Part shown: in pieces, positions 17,876 through 26,542 of the stretch
Numbering within the stretch: the stretch's first letter is position 1
How the letters are laid out: each line of letters starts with the position of its first letter
NCBI GenBank assembly: GCA_964448135.1
Contig: CAYUVH010000005.1
Coordinates: 20,871 to 84,870, forward strand
Source of the DNA: CAYUVH01 sp964448135
GTDB lineage: Bacteria > Verrucomicrobiota > Verrucomicrobiia > Limisphaerales > UBA8199
Length of the DNA stretch: 64,000 nucleotides
Direction of reading: 5' to 3'
The notes under the pieces: model-generated
Databases searched by the model: none
What the model was told of the DNA's origin: nothing
The model's input: only the letters and a program-made list of their open reading frames with translations
Position numbers and translations under genes: made by a program

Positions 17876-18748
17876 ATGAAAGTCTATATTGACGGCAAGT
17901 TTAAGGACGAACGCGACGCGAAGGTGTCCGTGTTTGATCACGGGTTGCTTTACGGCGACGGCGTTTTCGAGGGCATCCGCGCCTATAACGGCCGCGTGTT
18001 CAAATTGAAGGAGCACGTGGATCGACTGTACTGCTCGGCCAAGGCGATCCTGCTCGAGATTCCCATCAAGCACGCCGAGATGATGAAAGCGGTCCTGGAT
18101 ACGTGCCGTCGCAATAAACTGCGCGATGGTTACATCCGCCTCGTGGTGACGCGCGGCGTTGGGACGCTGGGGTTGAATCCGAATCGTTGCAAGAATCCGT
18201 CGGTGATCGTCATCGCGGGGAAGATCCAGCTTTATCCCCCCGAGTATTATCAGAAGGGCATGGAGATTGTGACTGTGGCAACCACGCGCAATCTTCACAA
18301 CGCGTTGAATCCGGCGATCAAGTCGCTGAACTATCTCAACAACATCCTCGCGAAGATTGAAGCGAACAACGCCGGCTGCGAGGAGGCCGTGATGTTGAAC
18401 TCGGAAGGATTCGTGGCCGAGTGCACGGGCGACAACTTATTCATCATCAAGGAAGGGCAGTTGCTCACGCCGCCGCTTTCAGCTGGAGCGCTTTACGGCA
18501 TCACGCGGCGCGTGGTGATCGAGCTGGCGTCGGCCGCCGGTGTGGCGACCGCTGAACCCAACCTGACGCGTTACGATTTATATAACGCGGACGAATGCTT
18601 TTTGACCGGCACCGGCGCGGAGTTGGTGCCCGTGGTGAAAATTGACGGCCGCGTGATTGGCGACGGCAAGCCCGGCCCGTACACGCAACAACTGGAGGCG
18701 CAGTACCGGGCCTTGACGAATGCCTCCGGCGAGCCGATATACGAATAG
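17876..18748 (+). CDS. ilvE: Branched-chain amino acid aminotransferase
   Basis: A 290-residue PLP enzyme of fold type IV; it transfers an amino group between branched-chain amino acids and 2-oxoglutarate. MKVYIDGKFKDERDAKVSVF at the start, DGVFEGIRAYNGRVFKL, the PLP lysine in NPAIKSLNYLNNILAK, and EGFVAECTGDNLFI are typical. I chose the ATG at 17876 because it begins the family homology; ATGs at 17855 and 17858 are close alternatives. Only 6 bp separates it from mcsA, so it may lead the stress operon transcript. D-amino acid or 4-amino-4-deoxychorismate activity cannot be excluded. Confidence 0.88.
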   Translation: MKVYIDGKFKDERDAKVSVFDHGLLYGDGVFEGIRAYNGRVFKLKEHVDRLYCSAKAILLEIPIKHAEMMKAVLDTCRRNKLRDGYIRLVVTRGVGTLGLNPNRCKNPSVIVIAGKIQLYPPEYYQKGMEIVTVATTRNLHNALNPAIKSLNYLNNILAKIEANNAGCEEAVMLNSEGFVAECTGDNLFIIKEGQLLTPPLSAGALYGITRRVVIELASAAGVATAEPNLTRYDLYNADECFLTGTGAELVPVVKIDGRVIGDGKPGPYTQQLEAQYRALTNASGEPIYE

Positions 18749-18754
18749 AGCGTT

Positions 18755-19273
18755 ATGCGGTGCTGCGTGTGCAAGGAACGGGAAGCGAAGGTGCATTACA
18801 CTCAGATCGAGGCGGGCAAAACCCACAAACTCGATCTTTGTGAGGAATGTGCCAAGGCCAAGGGTGTCAGCGATCCCGGCGGGTTTGGATTGGCGTCGGA
18901 GGCGGACATGGTTTTGGGCCTGGGAGCGGGGCAGGAAATTGAACAGGCGGCAGCCGGCGGCATTTTGAAATGTTCGCGCTGCGGATTTTCCCAGGCTGAT
19001 TTCAAAAAGGCCGGACGGTTGGGTTGCCCCGAATGCTACAAGACTTTCGCCGAGCCCCTGGCTGCACTCTTGAAGGGCATGCACAAGGGTACCCGGCATA
19101 TCGGCAAGACGCCGGAGTCCCAAAAGCCTGTCCGCGAACAGTCGGACAAGGTGAAACAATTGCAGAAGCGGCTGGCGAAAGCCGTGGAGGCGGAGGACTT
19201 CGAACAGGCCGCGATGTTACGGGACGAAATCAAACAAGCGGGCGCCCGTCACGCCAGCCCTCCCACGGCCTGA
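18755..19273 (+). CDS. mcsA: McsA-like zinc-finger/UVR protein, activator of McsB
   Basis: A 172-residue protein with paired zinc knuckles: C3/C4 with C6 in MRCCVCKE, then CEECAK, CSRCGF and CPECYK, followed by a UVR (UvrB/C-like) helix pair KRLAKAVEAEDFEQAAMLRD near residues 138-157. This is the layout of McsA, which activates the protein-arginine kinase McsB in Firmicutes. The gene sits 3 bp before mcsB and 6 bp after ilvE. A more general UVR-motif role is possible, but the neighbours argue for McsA. Confidence 0.88.
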   Translation: MRCCVCKEREAKVHYTQIEAGKTHKLDLCEECAKAKGVSDPGGFGLASEADMVLGLGAGQEIEQAAAGGILKCSRCGFSQADFKKAGRLGCPECYKTFAEPLAALLKGMHKGTRHIGKTPESQKPVREQSDKVKQLQKRLAKAVEAEDFEQAAMLRDEIKQAGARHASPPTA

Positions 19274-19276
19274 GCG

Positions 19277-20395
19277 ATGGATCTGCACGAATTTCTGGTT
19301 CCTCCCGCGGACGCCGCCCGGCGCAAGGGCCCGCACGACAAGATTGTCACGTCGAGCCGGGTTCGCCTGGCGCGTAACATCAAGGATGCGGCATTTCCCG
19401 GCTGGGCGAAGAAGCCGGAGCGCACGCGGGTGCTGGACACCATTCGTCCCGCGGTGGAAAGCCTGCCGGAACTTCGCAATGCGTTTTCCGAGACGATGGA
19501 CAACCTGTCCACGCTCGATAAGCAGATCCTGGTTGAGCGCCACCTGATCAGCCGCGAGCACGCGGCCAAGAATGCGGGCAGCGGGCTGGTATTGAATCGC
19601 GACGAAACGTTCTGCTTCATGATCAATGAAGAGGACCATCTGCGGATGCAGGCGCTGCGTCCCGGTCTGCAGGTGCGCGAGGCCTGGGCGGCGATTGACC
19701 GTGCCGATTCGGCGCTGGATAAGAAGCTCGATTATGCTTTCACGTCGGAGCTTGGTTATCTGACGGCGTGCCCTACGAATTTGGGGACGGGTATTCGCGT
19801 CAGTGCGATGTTGCATCTCCCGGGACTGGTGCTCGCTGAACAGATCAATCAGGTGATTCAGGCGGTGAATCGTCTGGGCCTGGCCGTGCGCGGGCTTTAT
19901 GGCGAAGGCACCGAGGCCCTCGGGAATGTCTTTCAGGTGTCCAACCAGATGACGCTCGGCGAGACCGAAGCCACCATCATGGAGCGGTTGGAAAAAGTTC
20001 TCGCGCAGGTGATCGAACGCGAGGAAGACGCCCGCACCAGCCTGCTGGAGAGCAAGACCAAGATGGTTTACAACCACATTGGCCGCGCCTATGGCATCCT
20101 GGCCAATGCGCATATCATCACCTCGAAAGAGACCATGAACCTACTCTCCCTGCTGCGGCTGGGAGTGGATTTGGAGCTGTTTCCGGGCGTGGACCGTTCG
20201 CTGGTTGACGAGTTGTTTATATTGACCCAGCCGGCGCATCTGCAGAAGCAGCATTCGGAAAAACTGGCGGCGGAGGAACGCGATTTGCTTCGTGCGGAAA
20301 TGGTCCGCGAACGGTTGAAGCAGGTCAGCCGGCCCGTAACCCGCCCGATGCCGCCTCCGGCCTCGTCCGGATTGGACAAACCGGCAAAGTCGTAG
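19277..20395 (+). CDS. mcsB: Protein-arginine kinase McsB
   Basis: A 372-residue ATP:guanido phosphotransferase that phosphorylates arginines on client proteins. The kinase motifs are intact: nucleotide-binding TSSRVRLARN (25-34), catalytic glutamates in NEEDHLR (117-123), and CPTNLGTGIRVSAMLH with C165. It lacks the N-terminal domain of metazoan arginine kinases, as McsB does. The C-terminal tail is proline-rich. It lies between mcsA and clpC, which would degrade the arginine-phosphorylated proteins. No CtsR repressor gene is present. Confidence 0.93.
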   Translation: MDLHEFLVPPADAARRKGPHDKIVTSSRVRLARNIKDAAFPGWAKKPERTRVLDTIRPAVESLPELRNAFSETMDNLSTLDKQILVERHLISREHAAKNAGSGLVLNRDETFCFMINEEDHLRMQALRPGLQVREAWAAIDRADSALDKKLDYAFTSELGYLTACPTNLGTGIRVSAMLHLPGLVLAEQINQVIQAVNRLGLAVRGLYGEGTEALGNVFQVSNQMTLGETEATIMERLEKVLAQVIEREEDARTSLLESKTKMVYNHIGRAYGILANAHIITSKETMNLLSLLRLGVDLELFPGVDRSLVDELFILTQPAHLQKQHSEKLAAEERDLLRAEMVRERLKQVSRPVTRPMPPPASSGLDKPAKS

Positions 20396-20406
20396 CAATA
20401 TTAGGT

Positions 20407-22923
20407 ATGAGCGAAGACGCGATGAATAATTTCACGCCCCGGGCCCAGCAAGTGCTCGCGCTTGCGCGCAAGGAGGCGGATCGGTTCAATCACAATTTTG
20501 TCGGCACCGAACATCTGCTCCTCGGGCTGATCAAATTGGGACAAGGTGTTGCCGTCAACGTGCTCCACAAACTGGGTCTCGACCTCGAAACCGTCCGTCT
20601 CGAAGTCGAAAAGCAGGTGGGCACCGGGCCGGACCAGAAAATGATTGGCAACATTCCTTATACGCCGCGCGTGAAGAAGGTTTTGGCGCTGGCGGGCAAG
20701 GAAGCCAAGAATTTGAATCACACTTACGTCGGCGCCGAGCACATTCTGCTCGGCTTGCTGCGCGAAGGTGACGGCGTGGCCGCGCGGGTGCTGAAGAGCC
20801 TCGACGTGGACATCGAGCAGACGCGCCAGGAAATCTTGAAGGAACTCGACCCGAACCTTGGCGGCCAGGAAGAGGCCCCGCAGGCCAGCAGCAGCGGCGA
20901 AGTTCCCGAAAAACCCGCCCCCGAGAAGAAGGGCGAAGTGAAGACCCCGGCGCTGAAGGCGTTCGGGCGCGACCTCACCGAGATTGCCCGCAAGGGTGAG
21001 ATGGACCCGGTCATCGGCCGCAAGACCGAGATCGAGCGGGTGATCCAGATTTTGTGCCGGCGCACGAAGAACAATCCCGTCCTCCTGGGCGAGGCTGGTG
21101 TCGGCAAGACGGCTATCGTCGAAGGTTTGGCGCAGGAAATCGCCCAAGGCAATGTCCCGGAATTGCTGCGCGAGAAGCGTTTGATCACGCTCGACCTCGC
21201 ACTCATGGTCGCGGGCACGAAATATCGCGGTCAGTTCGAGGAACGTATCAAGGCGGTGATGGACGAAATCCGCCGTGCCAAGAACATCATCCTCTTCATC
21301 GATGAGTTGCACACCATCGTCGGCGCCGGTTCAGCCGAAGGCACGATGGACGCTTCCAACATCATCAAGCCGGCTTTGAGCCGTGGTGAGTTGCAGTGTA
21401 TCGGCGCCACGACGCTGAACGAATTCCGCAAATACATCGAGAAGGACGCGGCGCTCGAACGCCGGTTCCAATCGGTGAAGGTGGAAGCGCCTTCCGTCGA
21501 GGAAGCGGTGCTTATCCTCAAAGGCCTGCGCCCGAAATACGAGGAGCATCATAAGGTCGAATACACGGACAAGGCCATTGAGGCCTCGGTGAAACTTTCC
21601 GATCGCTATATCACGGACCGGTATCTGCCGGACAAGGCGATTGATTTGATGGACGAATCAGGTTCCCGGGCGCGCATCGGCACGATGACCCGCCCGCCGG
21701 AGGCGAAAGAGGTCGAGCTCAAGATCGAAGAGATCAAGACGAAGAAAGAGCGCGCCATCAAGAATCAGGATTTCGAAGGCGCCGCCGCGATGCGCGACCT
21801 GGAAAAACAAACCAAGGAACGCCTCGAAACCGTGCTCAAGGAATGGCGCGTCAGCCGCGAGGAAAAGCGCGTCAAGGTGGACGAGGAAGAGATTTTGCAC
21901 GTCGTTTCGAAATGGACCGGCATCCCGCTCCAGCGCATGGAGCAGGGCGAGATGCAGCGATTGCTGCAGGTCGAGACCGAGATGGCCAAGGTGGTCATCG
22001 GACAGAAAGAAGCAGTTTCGGCGCTGTGCCGCGCTTTGCGACGCTCGCGCGCAGACCTCAAAGACCCGCGCCGTCCGATCGGGACGTTTGCGCTGTTGGG
22101 ACCGACGGGTGTCGGCAAGACGTTGCTGGCCAAGACGCTCGCCGAGCATTTGTTCGGTGATTCGAAGGCGCTGATCCAGCTCGACATGAGCGAGTACATG
22201 GAGAAGTTCAACGTCTCGCGTTTGGTGGGATCGCCCCCGGGTTATGTCGGCTTCGAAGAAGGCGGCCAGTTGACCGAGCAGGTTCGCCGCAAGCCGTATT
22301 CCGTGGTGCTCTTTGACGAAATCGAAAAGGCCCACCCGGATGTCTGGAACATGCTTTTGCAGATCCTGGAAGAGGGCAAGCTGACCGACAACGTCGGCCG
22401 CGTCGTCAACTTCCGGAACACGATCATCCTGATGACCTCGAATGTGGGGTCGGATACGATCAAGAAGCAATCCACCCTGGGCTTCTCGCCCATCGTGGAC
22501 GAAGTCACTTACGAGAAGATGCGCGAGCGCATTCTCGAAGAAGCGAAGAAGACGTTCCGTCCGGAATTCCTGAACCGCCTCGACGACCTGCTGGTGTTCC
22601 GGTCGCTCACGAAACCGGATCTCGTCGAAATCCTTGATCTGGAAATCACCAAGGTGATTCAGCGCCTGAAAGCGCGGAACATCATTCTTCAACTCGACGA
22701 AAAGGCGAAGGATTTCCTGGTCACCCGCGGCTACGACCCGCAATACGGCGCGCGCCCGATGCGTCGCGCAGTCGAGCGGTCGCTCGAAGACCCGCTGGCC
22801 GAGGAGATACTCAAGGGCTCGTTCCACGAAGGCGACCCGGTGAACGTCAGCGTCGAAAACGACAAGCTGACTTTCTCGCAGCCTGCTTCCGCCGCGCCTA
22901 CTGAAGACGCCGCGGTAGGCTAG
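20407..22923 (+). CDS. clpC: ClpC AAA+ protease unfoldase
   Basis: An 838-residue Hsp100 unfoldase that feeds ClpP. Two Clp-N repeats cover about residues 8-150; the GTEH and GAEH glutamates fit the phosphoarginine-docking sites described for B. subtilis ClpC. The first AAA module has Walker A GEAGVGKT, a UVR-containing middle region (KKERAIKNQDFEGAAAMRD) and the second AAA module Walker A GPTGVGKT with LFDEIEKAHPDV. A ClpP-docking loop fits STLGFSP. It is 11 bp after mcsB, and its transcript ends at a terminator. The clpP partner is elsewhere. Confidence 0.96.
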   Translation: MSEDAMNNFTPRAQQVLALARKEADRFNHNFVGTEHLLLGLIKLGQGVAVNVLHKLGLDLETVRLEVEKQVGTGPDQKMIGNIPYTPRVKKVLALAGKEAKNLNHTYVGAEHILLGLLREGDGVAARVLKSLDVDIEQTRQEILKELDPNLGGQEEAPQASSSGEVPEKPAPEKKGEVKTPALKAFGRDLTEIARKGEMDPVIGRKTEIERVIQILCRRTKNNPVLLGEAGVGKTAIVEGLAQEIAQGNVPELLREKRLITLDLALMVAGTKYRGQFEERIKAVMDEIRRAKNIILFIDELHTIVGAGSAEGTMDASNIIKPALSRGELQCIGATTLNEFRKYIEKDAALERRFQSVKVEAPSVEEAVLILKGLRPKYEEHHKVEYTDKAIEASVKLSDRYITDRYLPDKAIDLMDESGSRARIGTMTRPPEAKEVELKIEEIKTKKERAIKNQDFEGAAAMRDLEKQTKERLETVLKEWRVSREEKRVKVDEEEILHVVSKWTGIPLQRMEQGEMQRLLQVETEMAKVVIGQKEAVSALCRALRRSRADLKDPRRPIGTFALLGPTGVGKTLLAKTLAEHLFGDSKALIQLDMSEYMEKFNVSRLVGSPPGYVGFEEGGQLTEQVRRKPYSVVLFDEIEKAHPDVWNMLLQILEEGKLTDNVGRVVNFRNTIILMTSNVGSDTIKKQSTLGFSPIVDEVTYEKMRERILEEAKKTFRPEFLNRLDDLLVFRSLTKPDLVEILDLEITKVIQRLKARNIILQLDEKAKDFLVTRGYDPQYGARPMRRAVERSLEDPLAEEILKGSFHEGDPVNVSVENDKLTFSQPASAAPTEDAAVG

Positions 22924-22941
22924 CAGCAATCCAGCTTCACG

Positions 22942-22974
22942 AGCGGTGGCGATCTCAAGTCGCCACCGCTTTTT
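22942..22974 (+). terminator. Intrinsic terminator after clpC
   Basis: AGCGGTGGCGA (22942-22952) pairs perfectly with 22960-22970 across a 7-base loop, followed by TTTTGGTTTT. It starts 19 bp past the clpC stop and should end the ilvE-mcsA-mcsB-clpC transcript. It also faces the end of the leftward cbiO. Confidence 0.88.
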
Positions 22975-23016
22975 GGTTTTGAGCTCCCGGGCCTGGCCAG
23001 GCTGGAGAACGAATCA

Positions 23017-23844
23017 CTACGCCTTCGGCTCCTTCAAATTCTTTGCCGGCCCGAAGTTCGCCGACGCCAGTTGCTGGAAATCCCAGGCCACATCAGGGTG
23101 CGGATGGACATGCCGCAGAATGTGTGGCCGCTCCAATCCGTGCTTGAGCATCAAAGGTTCGTTGTTGAGCAATTCGGTCACCGGGCCATCGGCCACGACC
23201 TGCCCCTTATCCAGCACGATTGCCCGCGAACAAAGCTCCACCGCCATCTCCAAATCGTGCGTGGCGATCAACTTCGTCGCCTGGATATCGCGCAACAGCG
23301 CCTTGAATTCGCGCCGGCCGCGCGGATCCAAATCGCTGGTCGGCTCATCCAGGACCATGATGGCCGGTTCACAAGCCAGCACGCCGGCGAGGCAGGCGCG
23401 CCGCTTTTCGCCGTGGCTGAGGTGGTGCGCCGCCCGGTGTGCGTGATTGGAGAGCCCGACCTGCGCCAGCGCCGTCCGCACGCGCGCCTGAACGTCGTTC
23501 TCGGAAAGCCCCAATTGACGCGGGCCGAAGCCCACATCCTCTTCGACCGTCGCGCAAAACAACTGATCGTCGGGTTGTTGAAAGAGCAGCCCGACCTGAC
23601 GCCGCATGAGGGGCAGATTTTCGCGAGTGATCGGCTTTCCCATTACCGTCACGCTGCCGTCGCCAGGCGGCTTTTCCGGGAGGATGCCGTTCAGATGGAG
23701 GAGCAGGGTGGACTTGCCGGAACCATTGGGACCGAGCAGGGCCACGCATTCGCCCGGTGCGACCTTGAAGGAGATTCCCCGCAATGCCTCGGTACCGTCG
23801 TGATAACGGTAGGTGAGTTGGTTGATTTCGAGGGCGGCGTTCAT
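23017..23844 (-). CDS. cbiO: Cobalt/nickel ECF transporter ATPase
   Basis: A 275-residue ABC ATPase from the ATG at 23844, which overlaps the cbiQ stop (ATGA); an ATG two codons upstream (23850) is equally possible. Walker A GPNGSGKST, a Q-loop in LLFQQPDDQLFC (the Q-P-D-D/E motif of ECF ATPases), signature LSHGEKRRACLAG and Walker B IMVLDEPTSDLD are present. The extended C-terminal tail is ordinary for CbiO. It powers metal uptake with CbiQ and CbiM. Confidence 0.93.
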   Translation of the reverse strand: MNAALEINQLTYRYHDGTEALRGISFKVAPGECVALLGPNGSGKSTLLLHLNGILPEKPPGDGSVTVMGKPITRENLPLMRRQVGLLFQQPDDQLFCATVEEDVGFGPRQLGLSENDVQARVRTALAQVGLSNHAHRAAHHLSHGEKRRACLAGVLACEPAIMVLDEPTSDLDPRGRREFKALLRDIQATKLIATHDLEMAVELCSRAIVLDKGQVVADGPVTELLNNEPLMLKHGLERPHILRHVHPHPDVAWDFQQLASANFGPAKNLKEPKA

Positions 23845-24455
23845 TTCCATCCCCGCGCGCACATCGCGCTGTAAATTCGCTCCGCCCGCTCCGACGCGCG
23901 AATGAAAAGCTGGCCGACCACGTTGGCTTGATAACTCCAGACGGTTCGCCGCGCATTGCTGAAAGTGCGGGAAGCGCGGGCCCGGCGCATGCGCTCGGAT
24001 TCCTCGGCGAGGACGAAAATGTAGCGGTGCATCAGGGCGATGGTGGTGATGAGCAGGCTGGGAACCCGCGCCCGTTGGAGAACTTTGAGAATTTTCGAAA
24101 ACGGCGTCGTTTGCACGACGAGCATGACCGAGAGCAGGCAAACGGAACTTTTCAGCGCCAGCGTCCAGACGTTCAGCCGCGAGCCGGGCTGAAACGAATT
24201 CACGGCAGCCACGCCGAGAATCAGCGGAGAAAGCAGGACCACCCGTTTCAGCAAGAACAGCGGGGAAACCCGCCCCAACCAGGTGACCGTGATCAGGAGC
24301 AGGGCAACGCCCGCGAACCAACCAGGCGGAGGTACGGGAATCACAACGGTTGTAATGATGATCGCCAGCGCGACCGTCAGTTTAAGCGCCGCCGGAGCGC
24401 GGGAAATTGCGGTTTCCGCCGGACGGTGGGAATGGCTTATCAACGCGTCAATCAT
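23841..24455 (-). CDS. cbiQ: Cobalt/nickel ECF transporter transmembrane (T) component
   Basis: A 204-residue membrane protein starting MIDALISHSHRP. It has five or so hydrophobic segments and the ECF T-component coupling motifs ERMRRARASRTF and ASERAERIYSAMCARGW near the C-terminus. These contact the ATPase. The start overlaps the cbiM stop by 4 bp and the stop overlaps the cbiO start. A longer upstream reading frame is only an extension into cbiM. Confidence 0.9.
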   Translation of the reverse strand: MIDALISHSHRPAETAISRAPAALKLTVALAIIITTVVIPVPPPGWFAGVALLLITVTWLGRVSPLFLLKRVVLLSPLILGVAAVNSFQPGSRLNVWTLALKSSVCLLSVMLVVQTTPFSKILKVLQRARVPSLLITTIALMHRYIFVLAEESERMRRARASRTFSNARRTVWSYQANVVGQLFIRASERAERIYSAMCARGWK

Positions 24456-25396
24456 GACGTCTGGTCGCCTTTCCGTACCAACGATCGCGCCAACAGCAGC
24501 GCCAGGCCGAATACAACCGAACAGCCCGCCAGCCCGGCCAATGCGGTTGCCCCGCGGTTCCAGGGGAGTCCGGGAAACTGATAATCCTTCACTGGCGCAT
24601 GCCACGCCGTGGTTGCCGCTCGATGATCAAAGCCGAACTTCGTTGCGACCGAATCCAATCCATCCGGCCAGTGGCACGCAAAGGGTGAAACAAACAATGC
24701 GAGCCCGGCGATCGCCAGCATCGCGTACACGGTCCACTCGTTCCACCACGGGCGCGCCACCGTCGGCTCGTTGACGCGAACCAAATCGGGACGGGTTCTC
24801 ACCACCGCAAAATAAGCCATCGCGCCAATCAACCCCTCGCCAATCCCAATGAGCATGTGGATCGCGATCATCGCCGGAAACGCGGACGTGCCGCTGACCG
24901 TGCCCGACCACGCGAGTTGCCCCGCGCAATTCGCGGCCGCGATGACCGTTGAACACCAGCCACCAAAAGCCACGCCGGCGATCTGGCCGCGGGTTCCAGG
25001 GATGGCGCGCGACACCAAAACAAAAACGACGTAGCCCGATACGACTCCCAGCACGGCCATGTTCAGCACATTCGCCCCCAGCGCAAGGATGCCGCCATCG
25101 CCGAACAGAAAAGCCTGCACAATCAGCACGGTGGTCATCGCCACCACGGCCGCGCTCGGGCCCAGCAGTGCTGCGACGAGCACACCGCCGAGGAGGTGGC
25201 CGGAGGTGCCGCCCACCACGGGGAAGTTGATCATCTGCGCGGCAAATATGAAGGCGGCGGCGAGCCCAAGCAGGGGAATCCTTCGCGGGGGCAATTGGCG
25301 GCGCACCTGCCGCAACGCCACGCCCACACCCGTCGCGGCGAGTACGGCGCTCGCGGCGGCAGTTTTCCCGTCAATAAACCCGTCCGGTATGTGCAT
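24452..25396 (-). CDS. cbiM: Cobalt/nickel ECF substrate component CbiM/NikM with fused C-terminal PDGLE domain
   Basis: A 314-residue membrane protein. The N-terminus MHIPDGFID supplies the metal-binding His2 and its neighbours; FPVVGGTSGHLLGG near residue 58 is the second conserved metal site. After about residue 225 a second unit begins with a membrane segment and HWPDGLDSVATKFGF. This matches the PDGLE/CbiN-like accessory domain, so it is an M-N fusion. The sequence does not decide between cobalt and nickel. It is first of the M-Q-O unit, 67 bp after galE in the same direction, leaving no room for a cobalamin riboswitch. Confidence 0.92.
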   Translation of the reverse strand: MHIPDGFIDGKTAAASAVLAATGVGVALRQVRRQLPPRRIPLLGLAAAFIFAAQMINFPVVGGTSGHLLGGVLVAALLGPSAAVVAMTTVLIVQAFLFGDGGILALGANVLNMAVLGVVSGYVVFVLVSRAIPGTRGQIAGVAFGGWCSTVIAAANCAGQLAWSGTVSGTSAFPAMIAIHMLIGIGEGLIGAMAYFAVVRTRPDLVRVNEPTVARPWWNEWTVYAMLAIAGLALFVSPFACHWPDGLDSVATKFGFDHRAATTAWHAPVKDYQFPGLPWNRGATALAGLAGCSVVFGLALLLARSLVRKGDQTS

Positions 25397-25463
25397 GGTC
25401 GCCGCTTAATCTCGCAGCATTTGACCCATGGTTCAACCCCAGACACCGGACTTGCAGGGTGGC

Positions 25464-26435
25464 TCAATCCGGGTATCCGTTCGGATTCCGCTTATGCCAG
25501 TCCCAGGCCGTTTTCACAATATCCTCGAGCTTCGGATACTTCGGCTTCCATCCGAGTTCGCGCACGGCTTTCTCCGCCGCCGCGACGAGCTTCGGCGGAT
25601 CACCGGGCCGGCGCGGTTTTTCGATCCACGGAATCTTCGAGCCGCTGATCTTTTCGCAGGTCTCGATGACTTGTTTCACCGAATATCCATCGCCGTTGCC
25701 GAGGTTGAAAAATCCCTGCTTGCCCGGCGCCAGCGCGAGCATGTGTGCCTGGGCGAGGTCCACGACGTGGATGTAATCGCGGATGCACGTCCCGTCCGGC
25801 GTGGGATAATCGGTGCCGTAGATCTCGCATTGTTTCGCCTGGCCGAGCGGCACCTTCAGCACGTTGGGGATCAAATGCGTCTCGACGCGATGATGCTCGC
25901 CGAACTTTTGACCGGCGCCCGCCGCGTTGAAGTAGCGAAACGCCACGAACTCCAGCTTGTAAATCTCGCGATACCACTTGAGCATTTGCTCGAACATCAG
26001 CTTCGATTCGCCATAAGGATTGATCGGCCGCTGTGGCAAATCCTCGGTCATCGGGACGCGATCCGGCGGGCCGTAGGTGGCGCAGGTCGAACTGAAGACG
26101 AATTTCTTCACGCCACTGGCCACGGCGGCTTCGAGCAGTGAAAGTCCATTGGCCACGTTGTTGCGAAAGTATTTGCCGGGATTCGTCATCGACTCGCCGA
26201 CGAGCGCATTGGCCGCGAAGTGCAGAATCGCCTCCGGTTTTGATGCCCGCACGGCAGCGAGGATATCGCCCTCTGCTTCCGGTTTGCCCAATACGAATCT
26301 GGCCCGCGCATCCACCGCCGAGCGATGGCCTTCGGTAAAATTGTCATACACCGTCACCTGGTGGCCCGCGTTGAGCAATTCTTCCGTGCATACCGAGCCG
26401 ATATAGCCGGCACCGCCCGTGACAAATACATTCAT
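25464..26435 (-). CDS. galE: UDP-glucose 4-epimerase
   Basis: A 323-residue NAD-dependent epimerase from the ATG at 26435 (MNVFVTGGAGYIGS). It interconverts UDP-glucose and UDP-galactose for glycan synthesis. The NAD Rossmann motif GGAGYIG is at 7-13, the catalytic Ser/Thr in FSSTCATYG at 114-122, and Y141-x3-K145 in YGESK. The C-terminal half has RYFNAAGA and RDYIHVVDLAQAH, typical of GalE. An upstream in-frame start at 26498 adds 21 residues with no family match. Confidence 0.93.
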   Translation of the reverse strand: MNVFVTGGAGYIGSVCTEELLNAGHQVTVYDNFTEGHRSAVDARARFVLGKPEAEGDILAAVRASKPEAILHFAANALVGESMTNPGKYFRNNVANGLSLLEAAVASGVKKFVFSSTCATYGPPDRVPMTEDLPQRPINPYGESKLMFEQMLKWYREIYKLEFVAFRYFNAAGAGQKFGEHHRVETHLIPNVLKVPLGQAKQCEIYGTDYPTPDGTCIRDYIHVVDLAQAHMLALAPGKQGFFNLGNGDGYSVKQVIETCEKISGSKIPWIEKPRRPGDPPKLVAAAEKAVRELGWKPKYPKLEDIVKTAWDWHKRNPNGYPD

Positions 26436-26542
26436 GCCGGGCAACGTAAATGCGACCGCCGTCCGCCTCAATTCCAAAACTCCGCCGGAGAGGAACACGA
26501 AGCCAGCGTTGCGGAATGTGCTGAAGGGAATATGCTCTGGTT

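Noticed and set aside
25397..25463. Cobalamin riboswitch ahead of cbiM
   Set aside because: Only 67 bp separates cbiM from galE and no B12-box-like sequence is present.
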